Positions 20,663 to 29,542 of a stretch of DNA of 64,000 nucleotides are shown here, one piece after another. Source of the stretch: Paenibacillus sp. sptzw28. GTDB lineage: Bacteria > Bacillota > Bacilli > Paenibacillales > Paenibacillaceae. The notes under the pieces are model-generated. The model had not been told where the DNA came from, ran no database searches, and worked only from the letters and a program-made list of their open reading frames with translations. A program made the position numbers and the translations under genes. The DNA lies in NCBI RefSeq assembly GCF_019550795.1, contig NZ_CP080545.1:100001-164000 (forward strand), in the 5' to 3' direction. Position 1 is the stretch's first letter. Each line of letters begins with the position of its first letter.

Positions 20663-21532
20663 TTACTTGATAAATCCAAGCAGCATTTCGCGGATAACCT
20701 TCGCCGCAACGATCTGCGTTTGCTCGGTTGGATCGTAAGCCGGCGCTACCTCGACGAGATCGCAGCCGACGATGTTGATGCCTGCGCGGGCGATGGCATG
20801 TACCGCATCGATCAATTCCTTCGATGTGATTCCGCCCGCTTCTGCGGTTCCGGTTCCCGGCGCGCAGGAAGGATCAAGCACGTCGATATCGATGGTCAGG
20901 TAGACCGGACGGCCTGCCAGCTCAGGGAGCGCCTTTTTGAGCGGCTCAAGCACCTCGAACGGATGAAAATTGATATTCTCGCGCGCATACTGCCATTCTT
21001 CACGGGAGCCCGAACGGATGCCGAACTGGTAAATGTTCTTGCCGCCCATAAGCGCTGCTGCTTTACGCAGCGGCGTCGAGTGGGACAGCGGCTCTCCCTC
21101 GTACTGCTCGCGCAGATCTGCGTGAGCATCGAAGTGGATAATGGCCAGGTCGGGATATTTGGCATATACCTCGCGGAAAACCGGCCATGAAACGAGATGC
21201 TCGCCTCCGAGCCCGACAGGCATTTTGCCGTCTTCAAGGACACCCCTTACGAAGTCTCCGATTATGTCAAGCGAACGGGCTGCATTTCCGAACGGCAGCA
21301 GCAGGTCGCCTGCGTCGAAATATTCGATATCTTCAAGGCTGCGGTCAAGATAAGGACTGTATTCCTCCAGACCGATCGATACCTCGCGAATGCGCGGCGG
21401 ACCGAAGCGCGATCCCGGACGGAAGGATACGGTAAAGTCCATCGGCATCCCGTAGATGACCGCTTTGGATGCGGTGTAATCGTCGGAGCTCAGAATGAAC
21501 ACGTTACCGGAATATTTCTGATCAAGTTTCAT
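20663..21532 (-). CDS. speB: Agmatinase (agmatine ureohydrolase)
   Basis: Converts agmatine to putrescine and urea. Manganese ligands visible in GGEHLVSW, IIHFDAHADLR and YLTIDIDVLDPS; substrate loop SCAPGTGTAEAGG. 289 residues. ATG 21532 lies 20 bp after the speE stop with GAGAGGAC in front; the in-frame extension upstream covers the speE end and is not used. Forms the speE-speB operon known from Bacillus, together making spermidine from agmatine. Confidence 0.95.
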   Translation of the reverse strand: MKLDQKYSGNVFILSSDDYTASKAVIYGMPMDFTVSFRPGSRFGPPRIREVSIGLEEYSPYLDRSLEDIEYFDAGDLLLPFGNAARSLDIIGDFVRGVLEDGKMPVGLGGEHLVSWPVFREVYAKYPDLAIIHFDAHADLREQYEGEPLSHSTPLRKAAALMGGKNIYQFGIRSGSREEWQYARENINFHPFEVLEPLKKALPELAGRPVYLTIDIDVLDPSCAPGTGTAEAGGITSKELIDAVHAIARAGINIVGCDLVEVAPAYDPTEQTQIVAAKVIREMLLGFIK

Positions 21533-21551
21533 CGGTGTTGTCCTCTCTGCC

Positions 21552-22379
21552 TTACTTGACCAGGTCTTCCACAAATTTCGGCAGAACGAAAGCCGCTTTG
21601 TGCAGACGAGGTGTGTAGTATTTGGTATCGATCTCCGGAATCGACGATTCATCGACCTCTAGAGGATCGTATTTCTTGCTTCCCATCGTAAACGTCCACA
21701 ATCCGCTCGGATACGTCGGTACATTCGCCCAGTATACGCGCACGATCGGGAAAACTTCCTTCACGTCGCGGTTCACGCTCTCGATCAGATCCGCCTTGAA
21801 CCACGGGTTGTCCGTCTGCGCGATGAAGATTCCGTCTTCCCTGAGCGCATCGTAAATGCCTTGATAGAAGCCGCGCGTGAACAGATTTACCGCAGGGCCG
21901 ACCGGCTCGGTCGAGTCTACCATAATGACGTCGTAGCTGTTTTTGTGGTCGTGAATGTGCATGAAGCCGTCGTTTACGATTACTTCCACGCGCGGGTTGT
22001 CCAGCTCGCCCGCAATGTTCGGCAAATATTTTTTGGAATATTCAATTACTTTTCCGTCAATATCGACAAGAACCGCTTTCTCTACCTTGGGGTGTTTCAT
22101 GATTTCGCGGATAACGCCGCCGTCTCCGCCGCCTACCACAAGCACATGCTTCGGATTCGGGTGAGTGAAGAGCGCCGGATGCGCGACCATCTCATGGTAA
22201 ACGAATTCGTCTTTATCGGTCGTCATGACCATGCCGTCGAGGACGAGCATCGTGCCGAATTCTTCGGTTTCGATCATGTCAAGCTTCTGGAAGTCCGTTT
22301 GCTCGCTGACATAAGTTTCTTTGATCTTCGCTGTGATGCCGTAGCTGTCGGTTTGTTTCTCGGTATACCACAATTCCAT
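21552..22379 (-). CDS. speE: Spermidine synthase
   Basis: Transfers aminopropyl from decarboxylated SAM to putrescine. Seen: N-terminal beta domain starting MELWYTEKQ, the SAM-binding [13 protein letters not shown], the acidic [16 protein letters not shown] and the active-site DSTEPVGPA. 275 residues, complete. Start ATG 22379 with GAAGGG. Divergent from the penicillin-binding protein gene; first gene of speE-speB. Confidence 0.96.
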   Translation of the reverse strand: MELWYTEKQTDSYGITAKIKETYVSEQTDFQKLDMIETEEFGTMLVLDGMVMTTDKDEFVYHEMVAHPALFTHPNPKHVLVVGGGDGGVIREIMKHPKVEKAVLVDIDGKVIEYSKKYLPNIAGELDNPRVEVIVNDGFMHIHDHKNSYDVIMVDSTEPVGPAVNLFTRGFYQGIYDALREDGIFIAQTDNPWFKADLIESVNRDVKEVFPIVRVYWANVPTYPSGLWTFTMGSKKYDPLEVDESSIPEIDTKYYTPRLHKAAFVLPKFVEDLVK

Positions 22380-22447
22380 GATGGTTATCCCTTCTTTCGT
22401 TTATGTATGGCTTTAATGAGGTCATCGGGGTCATTGGTTCACCCTGT

Positions 22448-22475
22448 ATTATAGTAGAACGGAGGGAAAAAGCAA
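22448..22475 (-). promoter_or_regulatory. Sigma-A promoter of speEB
   Basis: Minus -35 TTGCTT (22470-22475), 16-bp spacer, -10 TATAAT (22448-22453), about 70 bp before speE. Confidence 0.75.
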
Positions 22476-22594
22476 CCTTTGCGCCGAAGCTCCTCACAAA
22501 AAATTCACTTCCCCACTCTGGAGAGGTGAATAGACGAACCTTCTATTTTCCATACTAAGGAAAAGAATACTTGTATTCGTAAGGGGACATCAAC

Positions 22595-24691
22595 ATGAAT
22601 AAACCAGGTTCGCGGCAGAACGGCGGTAAGCGCCGGCTGCCGTTTCGCATTCGCGCGGAAATATGGCTTCCGCTGATGCGGCGTATTAAGCGCAGTCTTA
22701 TATATACCGGAGCCGGCTGCGGTCTGCTGCTCATCGCCGCCTTCGGATTTCTCTACTACCTGCACTCACAGGCCCTTCCGGCTGCTTCAATTAATCAAAC
22801 ATCGCAGATCCTTGATATGCAGGGAAACATCATCGATACCTTCCATACCGGCGAGAACCGGGAGTCCGTTCCGCTTAAGGCGATCTCGCCTTACCTGGTT
22901 GAAGCCACGCTTGCGATCGAAGACCAGCGGTTCTACGATCATATCGGTTTCGATATGAAGGGAATGGCTCGGGCAGCCCTGATTAATATCCAGAATTTGC
23001 GGGCGAAGCAGGGAGCGAGCACGCTGACCCAGCAGCTTGCGCGCAATTTATACTTGACACAAGAGCGGACATGGACGCGGAAAATAAAAGAAGCGATGTA
23101 CACGATTCAATTGGAAATGCATTATTCGAAGAATGAAATTCTCTCGTTGTATCTTAACCAAATCTATTACGGACACGGCGCATACGGCGCGGAGGCCGCG
23201 GCACAGCTCTATTACGGCAAGCACGCGTCTGAGCTCACGCTTGCCGAAAGCGCCATGCTGGCGGGAATTCCGAAGGGGCCTAAATATTATTCGCCGTACA
23301 TGGATATGAAGAACGCCAAGGACCGGCAGCGTACGATTCTCGCAACCATGGCTGATCAAGGCATAATTACGAAGGCCGATGCGAATAGCGCCGCCAGCGA
23401 GGTTCTGAAGTTCCAGCCGCTCGGCACGAATAAAAAGGATGGTATCGCCCCGTATTTTCGCGACTATGTCCGTTTGATAGCCGTAGATAAGCTCGGCATC
23501 GCTGAGCGGCTGCTAAGCGAGGGAGGCATACGCATTTATACTACGCTGGATCAGAATGCACAGCGGGCGGCTGAGGAAGCTGTGGCAGGCGGCATTCCCG
23601 CCGGTTCGGAGCAGCAGGCGGCCCTCGTATCCATCGATCCCCGCAACGGCTATATTAAGGCGATGGTCGGCGGACGTGACTATAAGGCCAACCAGTTCAA
23701 CCGCGTTTTTGCGAAAACCCGGCAGCCCGGCTCATCATTCAAGCCGATTTTGTATTTATCCGCACTTGAGGAGGGGGCAATGACGCCCGTATCCCGGTTC
23801 AAAAGCGCACCGACCGTCTTCACCTACGACGAGGGAAGGAAGACATATGCGCCCAGCAATTACAACAATAAATATGCGGGCGATTTTATCGACATGCGGC
23901 AGGCGATTGCAAGCTCGGACAATATATATGCAGTGAACACGATCATGGCGATCGGACCGCAGAAGGTTATCGACATGGCGCGCCGCCTTGGCATCGACAG
24001 CCCGATGAAGCCGGTACCGTCGCTCGCGCTTGGAACTTTCCCGGTAAGCCCCTTTGAGATGGCGTCCGCTTTCGGCACGTTTGCAGGCGGAGGCGTGCAT
24101 GCGGAGCCGACTGCGATTTTACGCATCGAAGACAGCAAAGGGCAAACGCTTTATGAAGCGCATCCTGAAGTCAGGCAGGTCGTAGACGCCGCTCATGCGT
24201 ATGTGCTGACAAGCCTCATGGAGAGCGTGTTCGATACCGGCGGCACGGGCAGCCGCGTCTCAGCGATGATTAAGCGGCCGGTGGCGGGGAAGACAGGTAC
24301 CACCGCAACCGATGCCTGGCTCGTCGGTTATACGCCGGAGCTATCCACGGCCGTATGGGTCGGCTATGACAAAGGGCGAAAGCTGACAACTGCAGAAGCG
24401 CACCGGGCAGCGCCGATATTCGCCTCGTATACCGAGAAAGCCCTTAGCGCCGTACCGCCGAAGATCTTTGAGATGCCGGGCGGCGTCGTGACCGTGTATG
24501 TCGACCCGAAAAGCGGCAAGCTTGCCGCCAAATCGTGTCCGGACAAGCGGCTGGAGACGTTCGTCAGCGGCACCCAGCCGACAGAAGTATGCGGAGAGCA
24601 TGGCGACGACGCGGCCTCGGCTGAAGGAGACGGCAGGGCGCATGGCGAGAAATCATGGTGGCAGCAGTTGAAGCGCTGGTGGACGGATTAA
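22595..24691 (+). CDS. Class A penicillin-binding protein (PbpG-like)
   Basis: Bifunctional peptidoglycan synthase. Order: basic cytoplasmic N-terminus, one membrane helix (about residues 36-55), GT51 glycosyltransferase with EATLAIEDQRFYDH and GASTLTQQLARNLYL, then transpeptidase with the active serine in PGSSFKP, SSDN and KTGTT. 698 residues, complete. Start follows AAGGGGACATC. In B. subtilis the neighbour of speEB is pbpG, a sporulation-specific class A PBP, so a spore-related role is plausible; I did not find a convincing sigma-F/G promoter. Confidence 0.93.
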   Translation: MNKPGSRQNGGKRRLPFRIRAEIWLPLMRRIKRSLIYTGAGCGLLLIAAFGFLYYLHSQALPAASINQTSQILDMQGNIIDTFHTGENRESVPLKAISPYLVEATLAIEDQRFYDHIGFDMKGMARAALINIQNLRAKQGASTLTQQLARNLYLTQERTWTRKIKEAMYTIQLEMHYSKNEILSLYLNQIYYGHGAYGAEAAAQLYYGKHASELTLAESAMLAGIPKGPKYYSPYMDMKNAKDRQRTILATMADQGIITKADANSAASEVLKFQPLGTNKKDGIAPYFRDYVRLIAVDKLGIAERLLSEGGIRIYTTLDQNAQRAAEEAVAGGIPAGSEQQAALVSIDPRNGYIKAMVGGRDYKANQFNRVFAKTRQPGSSFKPILYLSALEEGAMTPVSRFKSAPTVFTYDEGRKTYAPSNYNNKYAGDFIDMRQAIASSDNIYAVNTIMAIGPQKVIDMARRLGIDSPMKPVPSLALGTFPVSPFEMASAFGTFAGGGVHAEPTAILRIEDSKGQTLYEAHPEVRQVVDAAHAYVLTSLMESVFDTGGTGSRVSAMIKRPVAGKTGTTATDAWLVGYTPELSTAVWVGYDKGRKLTTAEAHRAAPIFASYTEKALSAVPPKIFEMPGGVVTVYVDPKSGKLAAKSCPDKRLETFVSGTQPTEVCGEHGDDAASAEGDGRAHGEKSWWQQLKRWWTD

Positions 24692-24704
24692 GGTAACGAA
24701 GATG

Positions 24705-24741
24705 AAACATCCCGCCATTTCACTAGGAAGGCGGGATGTTT
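24705..24741. terminator. Bidirectional terminator between the PBP and ABC ATPase genes
   Basis: Perfect 12-bp stem AAACATCCCGCC/GGCGGGATGTTT around a 13-base loop, with T-rich flanks on both strands between convergent genes. Confidence 0.82.
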
Positions 24742-24745
24742 CGCT

Positions 24746-25543
24746 TTATACCCCGAACACGATCTTGTCGTCTGCCAATTTACGGCCGCTGATTTGCTCG
24801 AATTCGCGAAGCAGCCGATCGACGGTGAGTTCTTTCTTTCGTTGTTCGTTTACGTCGAGAACGATTCGCCCCTTATCCATCATGATAAGCCGGTTACCCA
24901 GACGGATGGCTTGTTCCATATTGTGGGTGACCATCAGGGTTGTCAGCTTCATTTCGCTTACTATGCTTTCGGTAAGACGCGTAATAAGTTCCGCCCTAGC
25001 CGGGTCCAGCGCGGCCGTATGTTCGTCCAGCAGCAGAATTTCCGGGTCCGTGAAAGTCGCCATCAACAAGCTGAGCGCCTGACGTTCGCCGCCGGACAGC
25101 TGGCCGACTTTCGCCCGCAGCCGATCTTCCAGCCCAATGCCCAGCCTCTTTAACTGCCGGTGAAAAAACACCCGTTTCTTTGGCGTTACGCCTAGCCGGA
25201 GGCCGCGCGGCTTTCCTCGGGCATAAGCGATTGCGAGATTCTCCTCAATCGTCATATGCGGAGCGGTTCCTGCCATCGGGTCCTGGAATACCCGCCCGAT
25301 CCAGCGGCTGCGGCGGTATTCGGGCAGCCCATGAATGACGGTGCCTTCGATTCGCACTTCACCCGCATCCGGGGTCATAACCCCGGAAATAATGTTCATG
25401 AGCGTCGACTTGCCGGCCCCGTTGCTGCCTATCACCGTAACGAAGTCGCCGGCATTGAGCGTCAGGTTGATGCCCATCAACGCAATCTTCTCATCGACGG
25501 TTCCGGGGAAAAAAAGCTTGGAAACTTCAGATATTTGAAGCAT
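24746..25543 (-). CDS. ABC importer ATPase (TrpZ-like)
   Basis: 265 residues. Walker A GSNGAGKST, signature LSGGERQA, Walker B ILLLDEHTAALDP and the H-loop VTHNMEQA are all intact. It pairs with the membrane protein whose stop codon shares one base with this start (TGATG), so translation is coupled. With the permease and binding protein it forms a three-gene importer like streptococcal TrpXYZ. The ligand could be tryptophan or another small aromatic compound; this is not decided by the sequence. Confidence 0.9.
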   Translation of the reverse strand: MLQISEVSKLFFPGTVDEKIALMGINLTLNAGDFVTVIGSNGAGKSTLMNIISGVMTPDAGEVRIEGTVIHGLPEYRRSRWIGRVFQDPMAGTAPHMTIEENLAIAYARGKPRGLRLGVTPKKRVFFHRQLKRLGIGLEDRLRAKVGQLSGGERQALSLLMATFTDPEILLLDEHTAALDPARAELITRLTESIVSEMKLTTLMVTHNMEQAIRLGNRLIMMDKGRIVLDVNEQRKKELTVDRLLREFEQISGRKLADDKIVFGV

Positions 25544-26469
25544 CAGCGCTCACCTCCCACTGATTGCTCCGATGACGCCACGGCTAGCTGGGCCGTACGT
25601 TTCTTCGCGACATTTCGCTGCTTCCAGGAGCGCTGCAGGGAAGGTACAACCAGCGCCACTATAACGATCAACGCTGTGATCATCTTTAAATCGGATGCGC
25701 TGAGCCATTCAGCGCGAAGTGCAAGCGCGACGATTATTCGGTACACGATGGAACCCAGCACGGCGGCTAATGTGGCAAAAAAGACGTTGCGCGCTCCAAA
25801 AATCGCTTCCCCGATAATGACCGAGGCGAGTCCGATTACGATCATTCCAAGCCCCATGGAAATATCGGCAAAGCCGTTCTGCTGGCTAATCAGCGCTCCG
25901 GATAATGCAACAAGGCCATTCGACAGACTGATCCCAAATACGATCGTGTTGTCGGTATGGGCGCCGAAGCTGCGGATCATTCGGGCGTTATCCCCCGTTG
26001 CCCGAAGCGCAAGACCAAGATCGGTGTGGAGGAACGCATCGAGCAGCAATTTGATCAACATTACACCGACTGCAATGAGCAGAATCCGAATACCTGTTGA
26101 AGAAATAGAGAAAAACGGAATATCGATGCCCAGCAGTGAAACGTTCGGCTTGCCCATTATTCGCATATTGATGGAATAAAGAGCAATCATCATGAGAATC
26201 CCTGAGAGCAGTCCGTTTATTTTTCCCTTCGTATGCAGAAGACCGGTGCATGCGCCTGCCGCCAGTCCTCCGCCGAATGCCGCCAGACCTGCGAGCCAAG
26301 GAGAGCAGCCTTGTGTAATTAAAGTAGCGGCTACCGCTCCGCCTATAGCGAAGCTTCCGTCCACGGTAAGATCCGGGAAGTCCAGAATGCGAAACGTAAT
26401 GTAGACGCCCAGCGACATCAAAGCATACAGTAAGCCGAGTTCAACCGCCCCATATAATGAATTGAGCAT
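25543..26469 (-). CDS. ABC importer permease (TrpY-like, branched-chain permease fold)
   Basis: 308 residues with eight or more hydrophobic segments, starting MLNSLYGAVELGLLYALMSLG, the usual N-terminus of the BPD_transp_2 family members that work with PF04392 binding proteins. The cytoplasmic loop ALRATGDNARMIRSFG is the ATPase-coupling region. Ribosome site AAGGAGGTGCAGC. Lies 84 bp after the binding-protein gene, with a hairpin in the gap that probably lowers its expression relative to the binding protein. Confidence 0.9.
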   Translation of the reverse strand: MLNSLYGAVELGLLYALMSLGVYITFRILDFPDLTVDGSFAIGGAVAATLITQGCSPWLAGLAAFGGGLAAGACTGLLHTKGKINGLLSGILMMIALYSINMRIMGKPNVSLLGIDIPFFSISSTGIRILLIAVGVMLIKLLLDAFLHTDLGLALRATGDNARMIRSFGAHTDNTIVFGISLSNGLVALSGALISQQNGFADISMGLGMIVIGLASVIIGEAIFGARNVFFATLAAVLGSIVYRIIVALALRAEWLSASDLKMITALIVIVALVVPSLQRSWKQRNVAKKRTAQLAVASSEQSVGGER

Positions 26470-26510
26470 TCCTGCTGCACCTCCTTCTTGTAAACCAGCT
26501 CAAGTTGTAA

Positions 26511-26543
26511 GAAAAAGGAGTGAACGAAAGGACGCCCACTCCT
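26511..26543 (-). terminator. Attenuating terminator between binding-protein and permease genes
   Basis: Stem AGGAGTG/CACTCCT (26537-26543 with 26516-26522) followed by TTTTTCTT on minus. Its place after the first gene of an ABC operon suggests partial termination. Confidence 0.7.
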
Positions 26544-26552
26544 GCAAACCGG

Positions 26553-27599
26553 TTACTGGATCAGGTTTTGCGCTTGATCCATAACCGCATTTTTCATCTG
26601 ATCCGTAACTTCGATGCCCAACTCCTTAGCGGCCTTCAAATTGATTATCAGGTCCAGTTTATCAGGGACCGTCACTTTCATGTCGCCGGGCTTTTTGCCG
26701 TTCTTCAGAATTTCTGCAGCCATCTGCCCGACCTGATAACCATGATCATAATATTTAAATCCAACCGTTGCGAGAGCGCCCTTCTCGACAGTATCACGAT
26801 CGCTGGAGAAAAGAGGTATTTTATTTTCCTTCGACATTTGGAGGATTGAATCGACACCGCTGACAACTTTATTATCGAGCGTCAGGAAGAATGCGTCCGC
26901 TCGCCCTACCAACGATTGGGCGGCCTGTTTGACCTCCGACGTGTTGGTGATTGCCGCTCTAATGAGCTTGATACCGTGCGCGGCAAAATCCTTTTCCGCC
27001 CTGTCTGCCATGACAACCGCATTGGACTCTCCTTCGTTAATTACAAGACCGACGGTTTTGATTTTCGGGAAATTCTCCGCAATAAAGTTCACCAGCTTGG
27101 TTGTCGCTTCCGGGTTTGTGTCCGAGGCGCCGGATATATTACCGCCCGGCTTGTCCATATTGCTTATGATGTTCGAGCCTACCGGGTCCGTTACCGCGGA
27201 AAACAGGAGCGGCGTATCTTTCACTTTGTCTGCAAGCGCCTGTGCAGAAGGAGTTGCAATGGCCAGCACAAGATCGTTCTTCTCGCCGGCGATTTTCTGG
27301 GCGATGGACAGGTTGTTGGTCGGATCATCCTGTGCGTTGTTGTAATCTACTGTCAAATTTTTGCCTTCCTCAATGCCGTTGTCTTTCAATCCCGCAAGGA
27401 AGCCTTCCCGGGTGGCGTCAAGCGAAGCATGCTCGACAATTTGGGAAATGGCAATCTTGTACTGCTTTTGACTCGTATCGCCGGAATTTTGAGCCGTGTT
27501 TCCGCCGGAATCGACATTTTCGTTCTTCACTTTACCGCCGCAGCCCGCAATGATCAGGACGACGGTAAGCACAAGCGTGGGCCAAGTAAATTTGCTCAA
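26553..27599 (-). CDS. ABC importer substrate-binding lipoprotein (ABC_sub_bind family)
   Basis: 348 residues. Signal peptide ends in the lipobox IIAGCGG, then a Ser/Asn/Gly linker. The fold is that of PF04392: IAISQIVEHASLDATREGFLAGL, the IATPSAQALAD block and VTDPVGSNI. First gene of the operon. Start is TTG (27597-27599) with GAGAGGAGC twelve bases upstream, slightly far but the best site. Binds the ligand outside the cell and hands it to the permease at 25543-26469. Confidence 0.9.
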   Translation of the reverse strand: MSKFTWPTLVLTVVLIIAGCGGKVKNENVDSGGNTAQNSGDTSQKQYKIAISQIVEHASLDATREGFLAGLKDNGIEEGKNLTVDYNNAQDDPTNNLSIAQKIAGEKNDLVLAIATPSAQALADKVKDTPLLFSAVTDPVGSNIISNMDKPGGNISGASDTNPEATTKLVNFIAENFPKIKTVGLVINEGESNAVVMADRAEKDFAAHGIKLIRAAITNTSEVKQAAQSLVGRADAFFLTLDNKVVSGVDSILQMSKENKIPLFSSDRDTVEKGALATVGFKYYDHGYQVGQMAAEILKNGKKPGDMKVTVPDKLDLIINLKAAKELGIEVTDQMKNAVMDQAQNLIQ

Positions 27600-27790
27600 G
27601 ACTCGGGTCAGCTCCTCTCAAAATGGACTCAATCGGTAACCGTATAACGCGTCAAAGCTCCAAGCGACAACAGCACTATGTTCACGCTAATCTATTAGTA
27701 TCATAATAATTTCCGGCCACAATCTCGTCAACCTATCATTATGTTATTGTGAAACGACGACGTAGTAGAGGTCATGCTTTAATCGTCTCA

Positions 27791-29542
27791 TTAGTTCCAA
27801 AGCTCCTGGAACGTTGCACATGACCTCAGCAGCTGCTCAGACGTCCCTTCCGCTTCGATTCTGCCGTCTTTTATCACTATAATATGATCCGCCTGGGCCA
27901 AAGCGGCCCGGCGATGAGATACGACGAGGCAAGTAGCGCCGCCGCGTTTGCGGTACAACCGTTCCCAGAGCTTCTGCTCCGTTTCGACATCGAGCGCGCT
28001 TGATAGATCATCGAACACATACAGCTCGGCATCCCGTACCAGCATCCGGGCAGCAGCCGTTCTCTGCGCTTGACCGCCGGAAAGCTTGACGCCGCGGGGA
28101 CCGATAATGGTATCGAGGCCGCCCGGCATCTGCGCAACATCATATTCCAGGACAGCCGCATGAAGCGCCTGATTCAAATTGTCTCCTTCTTCCGCTTCCC
28201 CAAGCAGAATGTTATTGCGCAGCGTATCGCTGTATAAGCGAGGAACCTGCGCCGTGTAGGCGCTTCTTGGCGGCACGAAGAAGCTGCCCGGGTCGGCCAC
28301 GGGCCGGCCGTTCCAATTGATCGTCCCTTCATCTTTGGGAAGCAGCCCTAGCAGCGTGCGCACGAGGGTGGTTTTGCCGGAGCCGATCGTCCCGGTGATG
28401 ACGGTAAAAGATCCTTTGCGTAAAGTGAGCTTTATGTCCGATATCCCTCTACCCGTATCCGGAAAACGATAGGATAATCCGGACACCTCCAAGCAGTGCA
28501 AAGGCTCGGAGCCGGCAGCCGCAGCCGCGGTTTGTCCTTTATCCGTGTTCTTGCGGAGCAAGAGCGATCCGGCGAATGTAAGCACCTTGGCCGGGGCGCC
28601 CTGCAGCAAAGCCGTCAAACGGTCGAGGGCTACGCTCATCTGCTTGAAATAGGTAAGAAATTTCCCGACATTCGTAATGAACTGTGTAACAAACGTCAAA
28701 TAGTAGACGAACAAGGCAAAATCGCCTACCGTAAACGTCCCCGCTTTCATCTTCTGTCCTGCCAGGAGCAGTATGAGTCCGGTCCCGATGTTGACCGAGT
28801 TCGAGAACACCGAGTCGAGCACCTCCCCCATCAACCGGTCCTTAAGCATCGTCCGCCGGCGGTCGTCATTGAAACGAACAAACCGGTTAATGACACGCTC
28901 TTCGGCGCCTGCAACCTGAATGGCCTGCACATTGCTGAACATTTCACTGATTGCGCCCGTCACACGGGACGTCGATTCACGGCTTGCCGCTCTGTATTTC
29001 TGCAGCCTAGAGGTCGCGAGCTGCGCGATCGTGACGACAACGACAAGCGGGAGGAAGACGAGCAGCGTCATTTGCGCATCGATACGGATGAGTATATAAC
29101 TGGACACGGCGGCAAAGCACGTCATCCCGAATACATCGACGGACCAGCTGGCCGCTTCTTCGGATTGATCGACATCATCGCGGAAATGACTGATCGCCTC
29201 GCCGGGCGAGCAAGGAATGGCGCGGGCTCCCGGTTGTTTAAGCACATGCTCCAGCAAATTGCGCCGCAGCATCATGCCCATGCGGAAGCGGAAATGCACA
29301 TCTGTAATAAAGCCGACTACGATCAGCATCATGCGGGCCAATGCCGCACCAAGCAGCAGGGAGACAATGCCCCAGGTGGTAAGATTTAAAGCCGAATTGC
29401 CCGTGAGAGAGTCGAAAAATTCCTTTGTTATGAGCCCGGGGGCTATCGGCGCCAAATAAATCAGGGTCCAAGCGACGGCATTTACGATATACCGGACCGG
29501 CCGGTACATCGTGAGGCGCCACAGAAACTGAAATGTCGTCAT
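27791..29542 (-). CDS. ABC exporter half-transporter with degenerate Walker B
   Basis: 583 residues: six-helix membrane domain then ATPase. Walker A GTIGSGKTT and signature LSGGQAQR are standard, H-loop VSHRRAAL present, but the Walker B reads LYVFDDLSSALD, with Asp where the catalytic Glu belongs. It overlaps the upstream partner gene by four bases (ATGA). The two form a heterodimeric exporter with one non-hydrolysing site. Substrate unknown; multidrug or lipid export are typical for the family. Confidence 0.92.
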   Translation of the reverse strand: MTTFQFLWRLTMYRPVRYIVNAVAWTLIYLAPIAPGLITKEFFDSLTGNSALNLTTWGIVSLLLGAALARMMLIVVGFITDVHFRFRMGMMLRRNLLEHVLKQPGARAIPCSPGEAISHFRDDVDQSEEAASWSVDVFGMTCFAAVSSYILIRIDAQMTLLVFLPLVVVVTIAQLATSRLQKYRAASRESTSRVTGAISEMFSNVQAIQVAGAEERVINRFVRFNDDRRRTMLKDRLMGEVLDSVFSNSVNIGTGLILLLAGQKMKAGTFTVGDFALFVYYLTFVTQFITNVGKFLTYFKQMSVALDRLTALLQGAPAKVLTFAGSLLLRKNTDKGQTAAAAAGSEPLHCLEVSGLSYRFPDTGRGISDIKLTLRKGSFTVITGTIGSGKTTLVRTLLGLLPKDEGTINWNGRPVADPGSFFVPPRSAYTAQVPRLYSDTLRNNILLGEAEEGDNLNQALHAAVLEYDVAQMPGGLDTIIGPRGVKLSGGQAQRTAAARMLVRDAELYVFDDLSSALDVETEQKLWERLYRKRGGATCLVVSHRRAALAQADHIIVIKDGRIEAEGTSEQLLRSCATFQELWN

